A DNA stretch of 64,000 nt from assembly GCA_903953895.1 (NCBI GenBank), contig CAJBLH010000196.1:58238-122237 (forward strand), in the 5' to 3' direction. The notes under the pieces were generated by a model. The model had not been told where the DNA came from and did no database searches. It saw only the letters and a program-made list of their open reading frames with translations. Position numbers and translations under genes: made by a program. The stretch is from an uncultured Desulfobacteraceae bacterium (GTDB taxonomy: Bacteria; Desulfobacterota; Desulfobacteria; Desulfobacterales; Desulfatirhabdiaceae). Shown here piece by piece: positions 37,266 to 47,011 of this stretch (its first letter is position 1; every line of letters starts with the position of its first letter).

Positions 37266-37958
37266 TCAACGGATCATGCAGGATGCAACCCACTTTTCAG
37301 CGATTGTCCGATATGCCTGCAGGTCGTTTTCAGTGATGCAGCAATCATTTTTATTAAAAAAATCCGGGTCCAAGACATGAGAAAGGCGAAATCGCTGAAG
37401 CACATACAGATCAGCCCCCTGAATCAGGACACAGATTCGTTTCATGATGTGCGTGTCGATCAGTGGTCTGATACAGGTGGTTCTGAACTCATGAGAAATG
37501 CCGGATGCTTTGATCAACTGAATGCTTGCCGTTATCGCATCTGTATTGCAATCTTTCTGAATAAATTTCGTGTAATATGCGGGGTCTGTCTTGACATCCA
37601 TGGCCACATAGTCAACTAGTCCTCCTGAGATGAGTTCTTCAAGAACTTTGGGTCGGCTCCCGTTGGTATCGAGCTTGATGGGATATCCCATCTGCCGGAT
37701 GGTTCGGCATACCCGAATCACATCCGGATGAAGGGATGGCTCGCCACCGGAAATCACCACACCGCTCAAAAACCCTTTTCGCGCTTCCAGGAAATCATAC
37801 ACTGCCTGCTCGCGCCACGGCTCCACTGCCTGCCCTTTCGCCAGTTCAGGATTATGGCAGTAAGGGCAGTGAAAATTGCATCCGGAAAAAAAAAGGACGC
37901 AACTGACTTTTCCCGGATAATCGATCAGCGTACTTTTTTGAATTCCTCCGAAGACCAT
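37266..37958 (-). CDS. nrdG: Anaerobic ribonucleoside-triphosphate reductase activating protein
   Basis: A radical SAM activase of 230 residues. The cluster motif is C-x3-C-x2-C (CNFHCPYC) with IDYPGKVSCVLFFSGC before it and VVISGGEPSL after it. It generates the glycyl radical on NrdD. It begins one base after the nrdD stop, so both are made from one transcript. Confidence 0.95.
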   Translation of the reverse strand: MVFGGIQKSTLIDYPGKVSCVLFFSGCNFHCPYCHNPELAKGQAVEPWREQAVYDFLEARKGFLSGVVISGGEPSLHPDVIRVCRTIRQMGYPIKLDTNGSRPKVLEELISGGLVDYVAMDVKTDPAYYTKFIQKDCNTDAITASIQLIKASGISHEFRTTCIRPLIDTHIMKRICVLIQGADLYVLQRFRLSHVLDPDFFNKNDCCITENDLQAYRTIAEKWVASCMIR

Positions 37959-40151
37959 TTACACCCCAGAAGCAACCGCCGTGGATATCGGACCGGCCAG
38001 TTCCGCTGCATAAAGTATAGAAGGCACAGAAATATTCATTTTGCAGGGGTGGATTTCCTGAGTATTCAGATCGAACGTATTGCGGATAGCGAACTCGGCC
38101 TGTTTTCCGTTGTTCCACTGCTTGACCGGCCTCAGATAACCCACCACACGGGAATATATCTCGGTTTCCTGACCGCAATCCTGGCAGGTCTCCTGCTCTC
38201 CGACAAGATAGCCGTGTGACGGACACACGCTGAAAGTTGGCGTCAGGGTAAAATAAGGCAGATGAAACCGGGTTGACACATTTCGGATCAGATGCTTGAC
38301 AGCCTCGATATCGGTCACCTGTTCTCCCAGAAAAATATGAAGAACGGTTCCTCCGGTGTACTTGGTTTGAAGCTTGTCCTGAAGTGTCAGGGTTTCAAAA
38401 ATATCCTGGGTGTAATTGACCGGCAACTGGGTGGAATTGGTATAAAACGGCGCTGCGCCCTCCTGATACTCCCTTTCATTGGCACAAACAATACGGGGGT
38501 AACGTTTCTTGTCCATCAGGGCTAGACGGTAAGACGTGCCTTCTGCCGGCGTGGCTTCCAGATTGAACATATCTCCGGTTTTCTCTTGAATACCGGAGAT
38601 CATGTTTCGCAGATAATCCATGACTTCCAGGGAAAATGCCTGGCCGGCCGGTGTGGCAATACCTTCTCCGATAAAATTGAGACAAGCTTCATTCATGCCG
38701 ATAATACCGATGGTTGAAAAATGATTTTTCCAGTAAAGTCCGTTACGGCTCTTGATGTCTCTGAGATAAAACTTGGAATAAGGATACAGGTTTTTGTCGG
38801 TAAATTTTTCAAGCACTTTTCGTTTGATGTTCAGGCTGTCGACTGCCAACATCACCTGCTCGGCCAGTCGGAACAGGAAATCATCCTTGCTTTGAGCAAG
38901 AAATCCGATCCGGGGAAGGTTGACGGTAACCACGCCGATAGAGCCGGTAAGCGGATTTGCACCAAACAGTCCGCCGCCCCGCTTTAACAGCTCTCGGTTG
39001 TCGAGCCGGAGGCGACAGCACATGGATCTGGCGTCTTCCGGCGACATATCCGAATTGACGAAATTCGAAAAATAGGGAATTCCGTATTTTCCAGTCATTT
39101 TCCAGATCATTTCCAGATTCGGATTATCCCAGTCAAAATCCGCCGTAATATTGTAGGTAGGAATGGGAAAGGTAAATACCCTGCCTCTGGCGTCCCCTTC
39201 CATCATGACCTCGGCAAAGGCCTCGTTGATCATGTTCATTTCCGTCTGAAAGTCGGCATACGTTTCATATCCTTCCTTTCCGCCGACGATGACGGGTGCA
39301 TCCCGAAGCGTGGAAGGCGCCTGAAGATCCAGTGTGATATTCGTAAAAGGGGTTTGAAATCCCACCCGGGTCGGAATATTGATATTGAAGACAAATTCCT
39401 GAATGGCCTGTTTGACCTCAAGATAATCCAGATTGTCGTATCGTACAAAGGGCGCCAGAAGGGTATCAAAGCTGGATATGGCCTGGGCGCCGGCTGCCTC
39501 GCCCTGGAGCGTGTAGAAAAAATTGACGATCTGGCCCAGCGCGGACCGCAGGTGTTTGGGTGGTGCGCTTTCCACCTTGCCCTCAACGCCTTTGAAGCCG
39601 GACTTGAGCAAATCCATCAGATCCCAGCCCACACAATATACCGAAAGCAGGCTGAGATCGTGAATATGAATATCCCCATTTTTATGCGCCGTGCGGATCT
39701 CCGGCGGATAAATGCGGTTCAACCAGTACTCTGTGGTTACATCAGAGGAAATATAGTTGTTGAGCCCCTGAAGCGAATAGCACATATTGCTGTTTTCTTT
39801 GATTTTCCAGTCCAGTTTCTGGATATAGTGTTCCACCAGATCGATACTGGCCTTTGTAGAGATACTGCGGATTTGGGAATGTTGCTCCCGATAGAGGATA
39901 TAAGCCTTGGCCGTTTTATGGAACGGGGAATCCAGAAGAACCCGCTCGACAATATCTTGTATTTCTTCAACTTCCGGAAGCGCCCCCAGCCGCAGCTCAT
40001 GGGCCAGGGTCAAAACACGAAGCGTTAGTTTTCTGGCTTCACGCTCTTCAAATTCGCCTGTCGCCTTTCCTGCCTTGGCAATCGCCGCCGTAATTTTGGA
40101 AGAATCAAACTCAACAATTCGTCCGTCCCGTTTTTTGATATTTTCGAACAT
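37959..40151 (-). CDS. nrdD: Anaerobic (class III) ribonucleoside-triphosphate reductase
   Basis: A 730-residue glycyl-radical enzyme that makes deoxyribonucleotides without oxygen. An N-terminal ATP-cone (about 1-95, KKRDGRIVEFDSSKITAAI) gives allosteric control. The C-terminal zinc site has CPSHGYLVGEQETCQDC, and the radical loop is SRVVGYLRPVKQW. Together with NrdG it implies growth under strict anoxia. A putative pair of NrdR boxes lies about 185-230 bases upstream. Confidence 0.97.
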   Translation of the reverse strand: MFENIKKRDGRIVEFDSSKITAAIAKAGKATGEFEEREARKLTLRVLTLAHELRLGALPEVEEIQDIVERVLLDSPFHKTAKAYILYREQHSQIRSISTKASIDLVEHYIQKLDWKIKENSNMCYSLQGLNNYISSDVTTEYWLNRIYPPEIRTAHKNGDIHIHDLSLLSVYCVGWDLMDLLKSGFKGVEGKVESAPPKHLRSALGQIVNFFYTLQGEAAGAQAISSFDTLLAPFVRYDNLDYLEVKQAIQEFVFNINIPTRVGFQTPFTNITLDLQAPSTLRDAPVIVGGKEGYETYADFQTEMNMINEAFAEVMMEGDARGRVFTFPIPTYNITADFDWDNPNLEMIWKMTGKYGIPYFSNFVNSDMSPEDARSMCCRLRLDNRELLKRGGGLFGANPLTGSIGVVTVNLPRIGFLAQSKDDFLFRLAEQVMLAVDSLNIKRKVLEKFTDKNLYPYSKFYLRDIKSRNGLYWKNHFSTIGIIGMNEACLNFIGEGIATPAGQAFSLEVMDYLRNMISGIQEKTGDMFNLEATPAEGTSYRLALMDKKRYPRIVCANEREYQEGAAPFYTNSTQLPVNYTQDIFETLTLQDKLQTKYTGGTVLHIFLGEQVTDIEAVKHLIRNVSTRFHLPYFTLTPTFSVCPSHGYLVGEQETCQDCGQETEIYSRVVGYLRPVKQWNNGKQAEFAIRNTFDLNTQEIHPCKMNISVPSILYAAELAGPISTAVASGV

Positions 40152-40567
40152 GAAATCACCTCAGCTTTATATGAAAATGATCAATTTTCATCTTTCGTTG
40201 CGCCCGCGCCGGGCATGGGGGTTATTTAGAAAATCGTCGTGGCTGTCGCCGGAGCAAATTCGTACAAAAAACAAATCAAAAGGTTGTTTTTTGAACCATT
40301 TCGCAAAATATCTCCAGCCTCTTTAGAAAAGATTATTACAATATGTAGTGACATGTCAATATCAAAATCAAGATATGGTATACAAACTGCATCGATGGAA
40401 CAGTTTCCTGAAATCCAGCAAAAGTTATATATTGATAAAAACTGTATTTTGTTATTAATTATAATTGTTCATTTACATAGCCGACTACCAGATGCACGGC
40501 GCCCTGAAACAAGAATCCTTTGCCGGAAATGAACGACCGAAAACGAACAATTAGGAACACTGATTTC
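40152..40567. other. Divergent regulatory region between nrdD and coaD
   Basis: A 416-base gap with no credible gene; the plus-strand frames have no ribosome-binding site. It is AT-rich in its middle and carries two NrdR-like boxes (listed separately). Confidence 0.6.
40336..40381. promoter_or_regulatory. Putative tandem NrdR boxes upstream of nrdD
   Basis: Two 16-base near-palindromes, TTACAATATGTAGTGA (40336-40351) and AATCAAGATATGGTAT (40366-40381), match the NrdR consensus ACACWATATATWGTGT at 12 and 11 of 16 positions. They are spaced 30 bases start to start, close to the three-helical-turn spacing usual for NrdR. NrdR is an ATP/dATP-responsive repressor of reductase genes. Its own gene is not in the window, so this is inference from sequence. 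Confidence 0.5.
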
Positions 40568-41050
40568 ATGTTGAGAACTGCCATTTATCCCGGATCATTC
40601 GACCCTGTAACCAACGGACATATCGATATCATCGACAGAGGGTTCAAGCTTTTTGATAAAATCATTGTCGCCATCCTCCACAATCCCGCCAAAAAATACC
40701 TGTTCAGCGTAGAGGAAAGAATATGGCTGCTTCAAGAGAGCCTGAAAAAATTCCCTGATATTGAGATAGAAGCATTTGATGGGCTTCTGGTTGACTATGC
40801 CGTTCAGAAAAATGCGCAGGCCATTCTGCGTGGCATGCGGGCGGTGTCTGATTTCGAATATGAATTTCAAATGGCGTTAATGAACCGACGGCTCAACCGA
40901 AATGTTCAGACTGTATTTTTGATGACAGGACTGCGCTGGATTTTTACCAGTTCTTCAATCATCAAGGAAGCGGCTTGTTTTGGCGGCAATATCAATGGAA
41001 TGGTTCCACCTTCCGTTCAGCAGAAACTGAAGGAAAAATTCGGCCGATAG
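40568..41050 (+). CDS. coaD: Phosphopantetheine adenylyltransferase
   Basis: It transfers AMP to 4'-phosphopantetheine, the penultimate step of coenzyme A synthesis. The nucleotidyltransferase signature YPGSFDPVTNGHIDII is at the N-terminus, and the RGMRAVSDFEYEFQMALMNR and TGLRWIFTSSSIIKE segments are typical. The start at the ATG of MLRTAIYPGSFDP gives 160 residues, the normal size; the longest frame adds 16 residues. It shares the CoA pathway with coaX 4.4 kb downstream. Confidence 0.95.
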   Translation: MLRTAIYPGSFDPVTNGHIDIIDRGFKLFDKIIVAILHNPAKKYLFSVEERIWLLQESLKKFPDIEIEAFDGLLVDYAVQKNAQAILRGMRAVSDFEYEFQMALMNRRLNRNVQTVFLMTGLRWIFTSSSIIKEAACFGGNINGMVPPSVQQKLKEKFGR

Positions 41051-41201
41051 TGGAGCCTTAAAAACTTGCAATTTATCCACTGCCGACAGTTCCTTTGTTT
41101 AACCCATTCTGTTCCAATCTTCAACGAGGCAGCCGCCAGCGTTCATGTACTGAAAGACTGTGAATATGTGCGGATCACTCCTTCCGTTACCGCGATCGAT
41201 C

Positions 41202-42662
41202 ATGCAACCCCATTCCCATAAGCTACTGCTGAAGGTCGAGCAGACCATTTTATCCCGGAACATGTTCAAAAAAGGAGATCGTATCCTGACTGGCGTGTCC
41301 GGCGGGCCCGATTCTGTCGCTCTGCTCCATCTTCTGCTCCGGCTGGCTCCTAAATGGGAATTGAAGATTGGAATCGCTCATCTGAACCATTGTCTGAGGG
41401 GCGCTGAATCGGACAGGGATGCTGAATTTGTCGCGAACCTGGCCGCAAAAACAGGCATTCCCTGCTACAGCGACGCCATCGATGTCCGAGCTGATCCTGC
41501 ATCCCGGAAGCTTTCACTTGAAGCAGCCGCTAGAAATACCCGATATGAATTTTTTGATCGCATCCAACATCAGAACGGCTATGACAAAATTGCAACCGGT
41601 CATCAACGAAATGACAACGCCGAGTTGATGCTGATGTTTCTGTTCCGGGGCAGCGGTCCGCTGGGCTTTTCCGGAATTCCCCCTATCAGAGAGGGCCGGA
41701 TTGTCCGGCCTCTCATAGAAACGGATCGAAATGAACTTGTTGCATTTCTCAACGAAAATGAGATATCATATCAGATTGATAAATCTAATCGCGACATGCG
41801 TTTTTTAAGAAACCGGATACGGCATGAAACGATCCCCTATATTCAAGCCTGCTGCAACCCCGGGATTGTTGAAACCCTGAATCGGTTCTCCAAAATTACA
41901 CGGTCCGAAAACGAATGGATGGATGAAATCATTCAGCCCATTTATGAAAATGCACTTGTTAGTACGGATAAGCACCGGATGGTGTTGGCGATATCGGCCT
42001 TCTCGGCATTTCCAGAAGCGGTCAGGCGCCGGGTGATTCGTTCAGCCATCGCCCGCATCAAAGGGGATCTGCTAAGAATTTCTTTTTCTCATATTGAAGC
42101 GGCATGCTGCATTGCTGAACATCGGCAAGGTTCGGCGCAGCTCATGTTACCGGATGGCATTCGGATTCAGCGAGAGCAAGATCTGATAATTTTTTATCAG
42201 ACAGATGAACCTGTGGAGAGGCGCAGGCTGAAAATTCAACCCGTGCAAGCGCCTTTTTTCTATTCGGTAACAGGTCCGGGCGAGTGCGTTACCATTCATG
42301 AGACCGGTGCGATGCTGACCTTTTCTGAAATACCCATCGAATCCGGCATGATAACTATGCCCTGCAATAAAATCGCCCTACTGGATATGGAAATGCTGAA
42401 ATTTCCGCTGACGGTGCGTAATATTCAACCGGGAGATCGGTTCAACCCTCTGGGAGTGACCGGAACACAAAAGATAGGGAAGTATTTTATTGATCACAAA
42501 ATCAAACGCAGCGAACGTCTGCAGTGCCCGGTCATTTTAAGTGGGAAACAAATTGTCTGGCTGGCGGGCTACCGGATCAGCGGTTGTTTTAAAGTTACGT
42601 CTTCAACCCGGAAAGTGCTTAGAATCGAAATTTGTCGGCCCACTCCGCCAGAGCTTGAATAA
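41202..42662 (+). CDS. tilS: tRNA(Ile)-lysidine synthetase
   Basis: It converts C34 of the CAU-anticodon tRNA-Ile to lysidine so that AUA is read as isoleucine. The PP-loop SGGPDS is at 33-38, followed by IAHLNHCLRGAESDRD and ATGHQRNDNAELMLM. A TilS C-terminal domain is present (NIQPGDRFNPLG). The ATG at 41202 was used; a GTG-started form at 41160 would add 14 residues, and neither has a clear ribosome-binding site. It precedes ftsH, a common arrangement. Confidence 0.94.
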   Translation: MQPHSHKLLLKVEQTILSRNMFKKGDRILTGVSGGPDSVALLHLLLRLAPKWELKIGIAHLNHCLRGAESDRDAEFVANLAAKTGIPCYSDAIDVRADPASRKLSLEAAARNTRYEFFDRIQHQNGYDKIATGHQRNDNAELMLMFLFRGSGPLGFSGIPPIREGRIVRPLIETDRNELVAFLNENEISYQIDKSNRDMRFLRNRIRHETIPYIQACCNPGIVETLNRFSKITRSENEWMDEIIQPIYENALVSTDKHRMVLAISAFSAFPEAVRRRVIRSAIARIKGDLLRISFSHIEAACCIAEHRQGSAQLMLPDGIRIQREQDLIIFYQTDEPVERRRLKIQPVQAPFFYSVTGPGECVTIHETGAMLTFSEIPIESGMITMPCNKIALLDMEMLKFPLTVRNIQPGDRFNPLGVTGTQKIGKYFIDHKIKRSERLQCPVILSGKQIVWLAGYRISGCFKVTSSTRKVLRIEICRPTPPELE

Positions 42663-42769
42663 CCCGATATGGTGATTAACGTAGTGAACTATACAAATTA
42701 ACTTCAAGACAGATTTCATCATTTTTTATGAACCCATAAAGTCTTCACCTTTACCGTAAGGAGGACCGT

Positions 42770-44605
42770 TTGAATCCGTTTTACAAAAATCTGGCCTTAT
42801 GGCTGGTCATCACCTTGATGATGATTATGCTGTACAATCTTTTCAATCAACAGCATGTTGTAGATACCACCATCAGTTACACAGAATTTCTTTCCCTTGT
42901 TGAGGACAGCCGGATTACCGATGTGGTCATGCAGGGCCAGGAGCTGTATGTTACCGACACCAACCGCAGCAGATTCAAGGTTTATGCGCCTCAGGACAGT
43001 GATTTGATCAGTATTCTTCGGCAGAAAGGCGTTGCCATCAATGCAAAACCACCCGCAGAATCCCCCTGGTACATGTCGCTTCTTGTATCCTGGCTTCCCA
43101 TGATTGTGCTGGTTTGCGTCTGGATATTTTTCATGCGACAGATGCAGGCGGGTGGCGGCAAAGCCATGTCATTTGGAAAAAGTCGCGCCAAGCTGATGTC
43201 GGATCAGTCGGAAAAAGTCACATTTGAAGATGTGGCAGGCATCGATGAGGCCAAAGAAGAACTTGGAGAAATCGTCGAGTTTTTAAAGGAACCCAAAAAA
43301 TTCACCCGTCTTGGCGGGCGCATTCCCAAAGGAGTGCTGCTGATGGGTTCTCCCGGAACCGGTAAAACGCTTCTGGCCAGAGCCATTGCCGGAGAGGCCG
43401 GTGTGCCTTTTTTCAGCATCAGCGGCTCTGATTTTGTCGAAATGTTTGTTGGTGTCGGTGCATCCCGTGTCCGAGACCTTTTTGTTCAGGGGAAAAAAAA
43501 TGCACCCTGCATTATTTTCATCGATGAAATCGATGCCGTCGGCAGACACCGCGGCGCCGGGCTCGGAGGCGGCCATGATGAGCGCGAGCAGACCTTAAAC
43601 CAGCTTCTGGTGGAGATGGATGGATTTGAATCCAATGAAGGCGTCATTTTGATTTCGGCGACAAACCGGCCTGATGTTCTGGATCCGGCCCTGCTGCGCC
43701 CCGGACGGTTCGATCGGCAGGTTGTGGTTGCTCTGCCGGATATCAAGGGCCGCGAGCAAATTCTTCGTGTTCATATGAAGAAATCCCCGATTGCACCGGA
43801 TGTAGATTTAACGATTCTGGCCAAAGGCACTCCCGGTTTTTCCGGTGCGGATCTGGAAAATCTTGTCAACGAAGCGGCGCTTCTGGCTGCAAAACGAAAC
43901 AAGGAAAAAGTGGACATGATGGACCTCGACAACGCCAAAGACAAAGTCTATATGGGTCTCGAGCGAAAATCCAAGGTCGTTCGGGAAGAAGATCGCAAAA
44001 CCACGGCATATCATGAAGCCGGCCACGGATTGGTCGCTCGTTTTCTTCCCGGAACCCACGCTGTCAACAAAATCACGATTATCCCCAGAGGCCGGGCCGC
44101 CGGCATTACCTGGTTTCTGCCGGAAGAGCAGGATTTCCGGTATAAGGATCAGCTCGAAAGCGAGCTTTCCGTCGCCTTTGGCGGCAGGGTTGCCGAAGAG
44201 CTGATTTTCAAGCGGATCAGCACCGGTGCTTCCAATGATATCAAACAGGCAACGGAGCTGGCTCAGAAAATGGTCCGCGCATGGGGAATGAGCGATACAC
44301 TGGGCCCCTTGTCCTATGCCAAAAATGAAGAGCAGATATTTCTGGGCAGGGAGATTGCTCAACATCGGGATTATTCCGAGGAAACAGCCCATATAATTGA
44401 CAGTGAAATCAATAAATTAATCCGAAACAATTATGAGCGGGCCAGACAGGTTTTGGCGGAAAATCTGGAGGTTTTACACAAACTGGCGGCCCTTTTACTT
44501 GAAAAGGAGACGGTCATGGGATCGGAGCTGGATGCCCTGATTCGTGCTGTTCGACCTGACTTTGAATTTCCTTCCAATCCCCCATCCGAGGAAACAACCG
44601 TCTAA
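42770..44605 (+). CDS. ftsH: ATP-dependent zinc metalloprotease FtsH
   Basis: A 611-residue inner-membrane AAA+ protease with two N-terminal transmembrane segments around a periplasmic loop. Walker A is GSPGTGKT, Walker B IIFIDEID, the second region of homology [23 protein letters not shown], and the zinc site HEAGH with a downstream Asp. It removes unassembled membrane proteins and controls short-lived regulators. The start is a TTG four bases after a strong AAGGAGGA, an unusual but well supported choice. folP follows after two bases. Confidence 0.98.
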   Translation: MNPFYKNLALWLVITLMMIMLYNLFNQQHVVDTTISYTEFLSLVEDSRITDVVMQGQELYVTDTNRSRFKVYAPQDSDLISILRQKGVAINAKPPAESPWYMSLLVSWLPMIVLVCVWIFFMRQMQAGGGKAMSFGKSRAKLMSDQSEKVTFEDVAGIDEAKEELGEIVEFLKEPKKFTRLGGRIPKGVLLMGSPGTGKTLLARAIAGEAGVPFFSISGSDFVEMFVGVGASRVRDLFVQGKKNAPCIIFIDEIDAVGRHRGAGLGGGHDEREQTLNQLLVEMDGFESNEGVILISATNRPDVLDPALLRPGRFDRQVVVALPDIKGREQILRVHMKKSPIAPDVDLTILAKGTPGFSGADLENLVNEAALLAAKRNKEKVDMMDLDNAKDKVYMGLERKSKVVREEDRKTTAYHEAGHGLVARFLPGTHAVNKITIIPRGRAAGITWFLPEEQDFRYKDQLESELSVAFGGRVAEELIFKRISTGASNDIKQATELAQKMVRAWGMSDTLGPLSYAKNEEQIFLGREIAQHRDYSEETAHIIDSEINKLIRNNYERARQVLAENLEVLHKLAALLLEKETVMGSELDALIRAVRPDFEFPSNPPSEETTV

Positions 44606-44607
44606 AC

Positions 44608-45495
44608 ATGATAAAGAATTATGATATTTTCTGGGCCGATCGCCACCTGCAACTAGGCTCCCGCACCTGTATCATGGGAATTTTAAATGTCACACCGGAT
44701 TCTTTTTCAGATGGTGGAAAGTTTTTCGCCTTTGATCGGGCCGTAGCTCATGCTGAAAAACTGGCGGCGGATGGCGCGGACATTCTGGATGTGGGTGGAG
44801 AATCCACCCGACCCTTTTCTGATGCCGTTACCGAAGAGGAAGAAACCCGCCGTGTCGTTCCGGTCATCGAAGCCGTGGCCAGGCGCGTGTCCATTCCCAT
44901 TTCCATCGACACCACCAAGGCCGGAGTCGCCAGGCGCGCCATCGATGCCGGCGCTTCCATCATCAATGATATCGGAGCGCTAAGAATGGATGCGGGTATG
45001 GTAAAAGTGGCTGCAGCCTCCGGTGTTCCGCTGATTCTGATGCACATGCTGGGAACACCCAAGACCATGCAGGTGTCGCCGGTATACGAGGATCTTCTTT
45101 CGGACATTTCGGCTTTCTTGGCCGCAGCCATCGATCAAGCTGTCACCCATGGCGTATTGAGGTCCCGGATCATTATCGATCCGGGAATCGGCTTCGGCAA
45201 AACCATCCGTGACAACTTGACGCTGATTCGATGCATGAACACTTTTGCCTCTCTGGACACTCCGATACTTATCGGCCCTTCCCGAAAATCCTTTATCCGC
45301 AATCTGCTCAAGGCCGCTGACCCGAAAGGTCTTGACCCGGACGCGGATAGTATGGAAATCGGCACTCAGGCAATTGTCGCCGCAGGCATTTTAAACGGCG
45401 CGCATATCCTTCGGGTTCATGATGTGGCGCAAACACTGACAACCGTAAAGATTATGGATGCAATGAAGGAGATCCCCGATGCTTCTTGTCATTGA
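44608..45495 (+). CDS. folP: Dihydropteroate synthase
   Basis: It joins p-aminobenzoate to the pterin diphosphate in folate synthesis. The TIM-barrel shows the signatures MGILNVTPDSFSDGGKF and ADILDVGGESTRPFSD, plus DPGIGFGKT and GPSRKSF. The ATG is two bases after ftsH, and the 3' end overlaps coaX by 17 bases, so ftsH-folP-coaX form one operon. Confidence 0.97.
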   Translation: MIKNYDIFWADRHLQLGSRTCIMGILNVTPDSFSDGGKFFAFDRAVAHAEKLAADGADILDVGGESTRPFSDAVTEEEETRRVVPVIEAVARRVSIPISIDTTKAGVARRAIDAGASIINDIGALRMDAGMVKVAAASGVPLILMHMLGTPKTMQVSPVYEDLLSDISAFLAAAIDQAVTHGVLRSRIIIDPGIGFGKTIRDNLTLIRCMNTFASLDTPILIGPSRKSFIRNLLKAADPKGLDPDADSMEIGTQAIVAAGILNGAHILRVHDVAQTLTTVKIMDAMKEIPDASCH

Positions 45496-46243
45496 TGTGG
45501 GAAATACCAATATTGTTCTGGGGGTATATGACGGACAGACACTGCTGAAAGACTGGCGGATTCGCACGGAACGCAATATCACGGAAGACGAGTTTCATAT
45601 CCTTGCCGATAATTTGTTCAAAGGCAGCCGGATACAGCCGGATCAGATCGACAGAACCATCGTATCCTGCGTAGTTCCTCCGCTGGTGAATATACTGGAT
45701 GCATTCTGCCGGAAATACCTGCATCATTCGCCGGTATGGGTGGATCCCAGAACGTACCAGGGCATGCCGATTCTCTATACCAATCCCGGAGAAGTGGGTG
45801 CAGACCGGATCGTCAATGCCGTTGCCGCCTATCACCGTTACCGAACCAGCTTGGTTGTCATCGATTTTGGCACGGCCACAACCTTTGACGCCATTTCTGA
45901 AGCCGGCGAATATTTGGGGGGGGCTATCAGCCCCGGCATCATGATTTCTGCGGAAGCCCTGTTCAAAAATGCTTCCAAGCTGCCGCGGGTAGAAATATTT
46001 ACATCGCCAAAGGATGTAATCGGCAAGGATACGGCCGGCAGCATTCAATCCGGTATCATCTATGGCTATGCAGGGCTTGTGGATGGCATGGTCATGCGAC
46101 TGAAGGCCGAGATGGGCACGAATCCCAAAATCGTGGCGACCGGGGGGCTTTCGGTTCTGATTGCCGGCGTTTCACACACCATCGATGTGGTGGAGCCGGA
46201 CTTGACCCTGGAAGGCCTTAGAATCATCAGCGAGGAGCTGTAA
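45479..46243 (+). CDS. coaX: Type III pantothenate kinase
   Basis: It phosphorylates pantothenate, the first step of CoA synthesis, in the feedback-insensitive type III form. The ASKHA fold has LLVIDVGNTNIVLGVYDG (phosphate 1), GADRIVNAVAAYH, and VIDFGTATTFDAIS (phosphate 2). At 254 residues it is standard. The start overlaps folP, with AAGGAGA upstream inside folP. Confidence 0.96.
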   Translation: MLLVIDVGNTNIVLGVYDGQTLLKDWRIRTERNITEDEFHILADNLFKGSRIQPDQIDRTIVSCVVPPLVNILDAFCRKYLHHSPVWVDPRTYQGMPILYTNPGEVGADRIVNAVAAYHRYRTSLVVIDFGTATTFDAISEAGEYLGGAISPGIMISAEALFKNASKLPRVEIFTSPKDVIGKDTAGSIQSGIIYGYAGLVDGMVMRLKAEMGTNPKIVATGGLSVLIAGVSHTIDVVEPDLTLEGLRIISEEL

Positions 46244-46291
46244 CTTACATTTCCAGCCGGTAATCCGAACATTTCACCATTTATGATTCGC

Positions 46292-46981
46292 CTATCCTTT
46301 GCCTGTCTCAATCAGCGATTCTTGAAAAACGCTGTAAAATGCCTGATGCTCATCAATGGCCCGTCGAAGAATCTTGGCGATTTCATCCAGATTCCTCATG
46401 TGGATCACCACATTGACGCTTTTATTGAAAGCCGCCATATTGTCCATGGTGCGAAACCGGGTTGTTATCAACACCACAAAGATATTCCGGCGCACAGACA
46501 TTGCGAGTTCGTTCAGAAAAGTGAGAATCGGATGGTCTTCCGAAGACTCACAGTCAAAAAGTTCATTCATGACAATGAGGTCAAAGGAATGAAACCGCAT
46601 CTTTTTCAGGGCGTCCATGGCGCTTTCAGGCTCTGTCGTATGATACCCCATTTGTTTGAGCGAAAAACGCAGTTTAGAAAGAATTCCCGAATCGGATTCA
46701 CACACCAGTGCTGTTTTAACACCGGAAACCAGAAAATCGAACGGTTTTTCTGAAGCATCATAGGCGCTGGATGAAATGGTTTGAATTATATTTTTATCCG
46801 GCGATATGCCGACTTGAAGCGGCTTTACCGGATCGGATATTGTGGCGGGCCTATTGGCGCGGGTATCTAGTGTCAGTTTTTTTTTGCAGCGCGGACAGGA
46901 AATAAAAACAACCTGCTCTGCAGGTATTTTTTCATCGGGGATTCTAAATTTTCCCTGACACTGATCACAGATGACCTCCAT
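46292..46981 (-). CDS. Zinc-ribbon protein with degenerate receiver-like domain
   Basis: Residues 1-40 are an MJ0042-type zinc ribbon (CDQC and CPRC). After a linker, residues 88-215 resemble a CheY-like domain (ALVCESDSGILSKLRFSLKQ, HSFDLIVMNELF), but the phosphoacceptor position after DLIVM is Asn, so phosphorylation is unlikely. It may be a protein-interaction module in the pil cluster. The next gene on the same strand is the PilU-like ATPase upstream-right, and the operon order suggests a link to type IV pilus function (inference). Confidence 0.72.
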   Translation of the reverse strand: MEVICDQCQGKFRIPDEKIPAEQVVFISCPRCKKKLTLDTRANRPATISDPVKPLQVGISPDKNIIQTISSSAYDASEKPFDFLVSGVKTALVCESDSGILSKLRFSLKQMGYHTTEPESAMDALKKMRFHSFDLIVMNELFDCESSEDHPILTFLNELAMSVRRNIFVVLITTRFRTMDNMAAFNKSVNVVIHMRNLDEIAKILRRAIDEHQAFYSVFQESLIETGKG

Positions 46982-47011
46982 CCCCCCCCCCCTGTTCAGA
47001 TTCCTTCAGTT

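Noticed and set aside
46981..46992. Run of C residues at the start of the zinc-ribbon gene as a phase-variation tract
   Set aside because: It lies just upstream of the ATG on the minus strand, outside the coding region, and could be simply part of a G-rich leader; length variation cannot be judged from one sequence.
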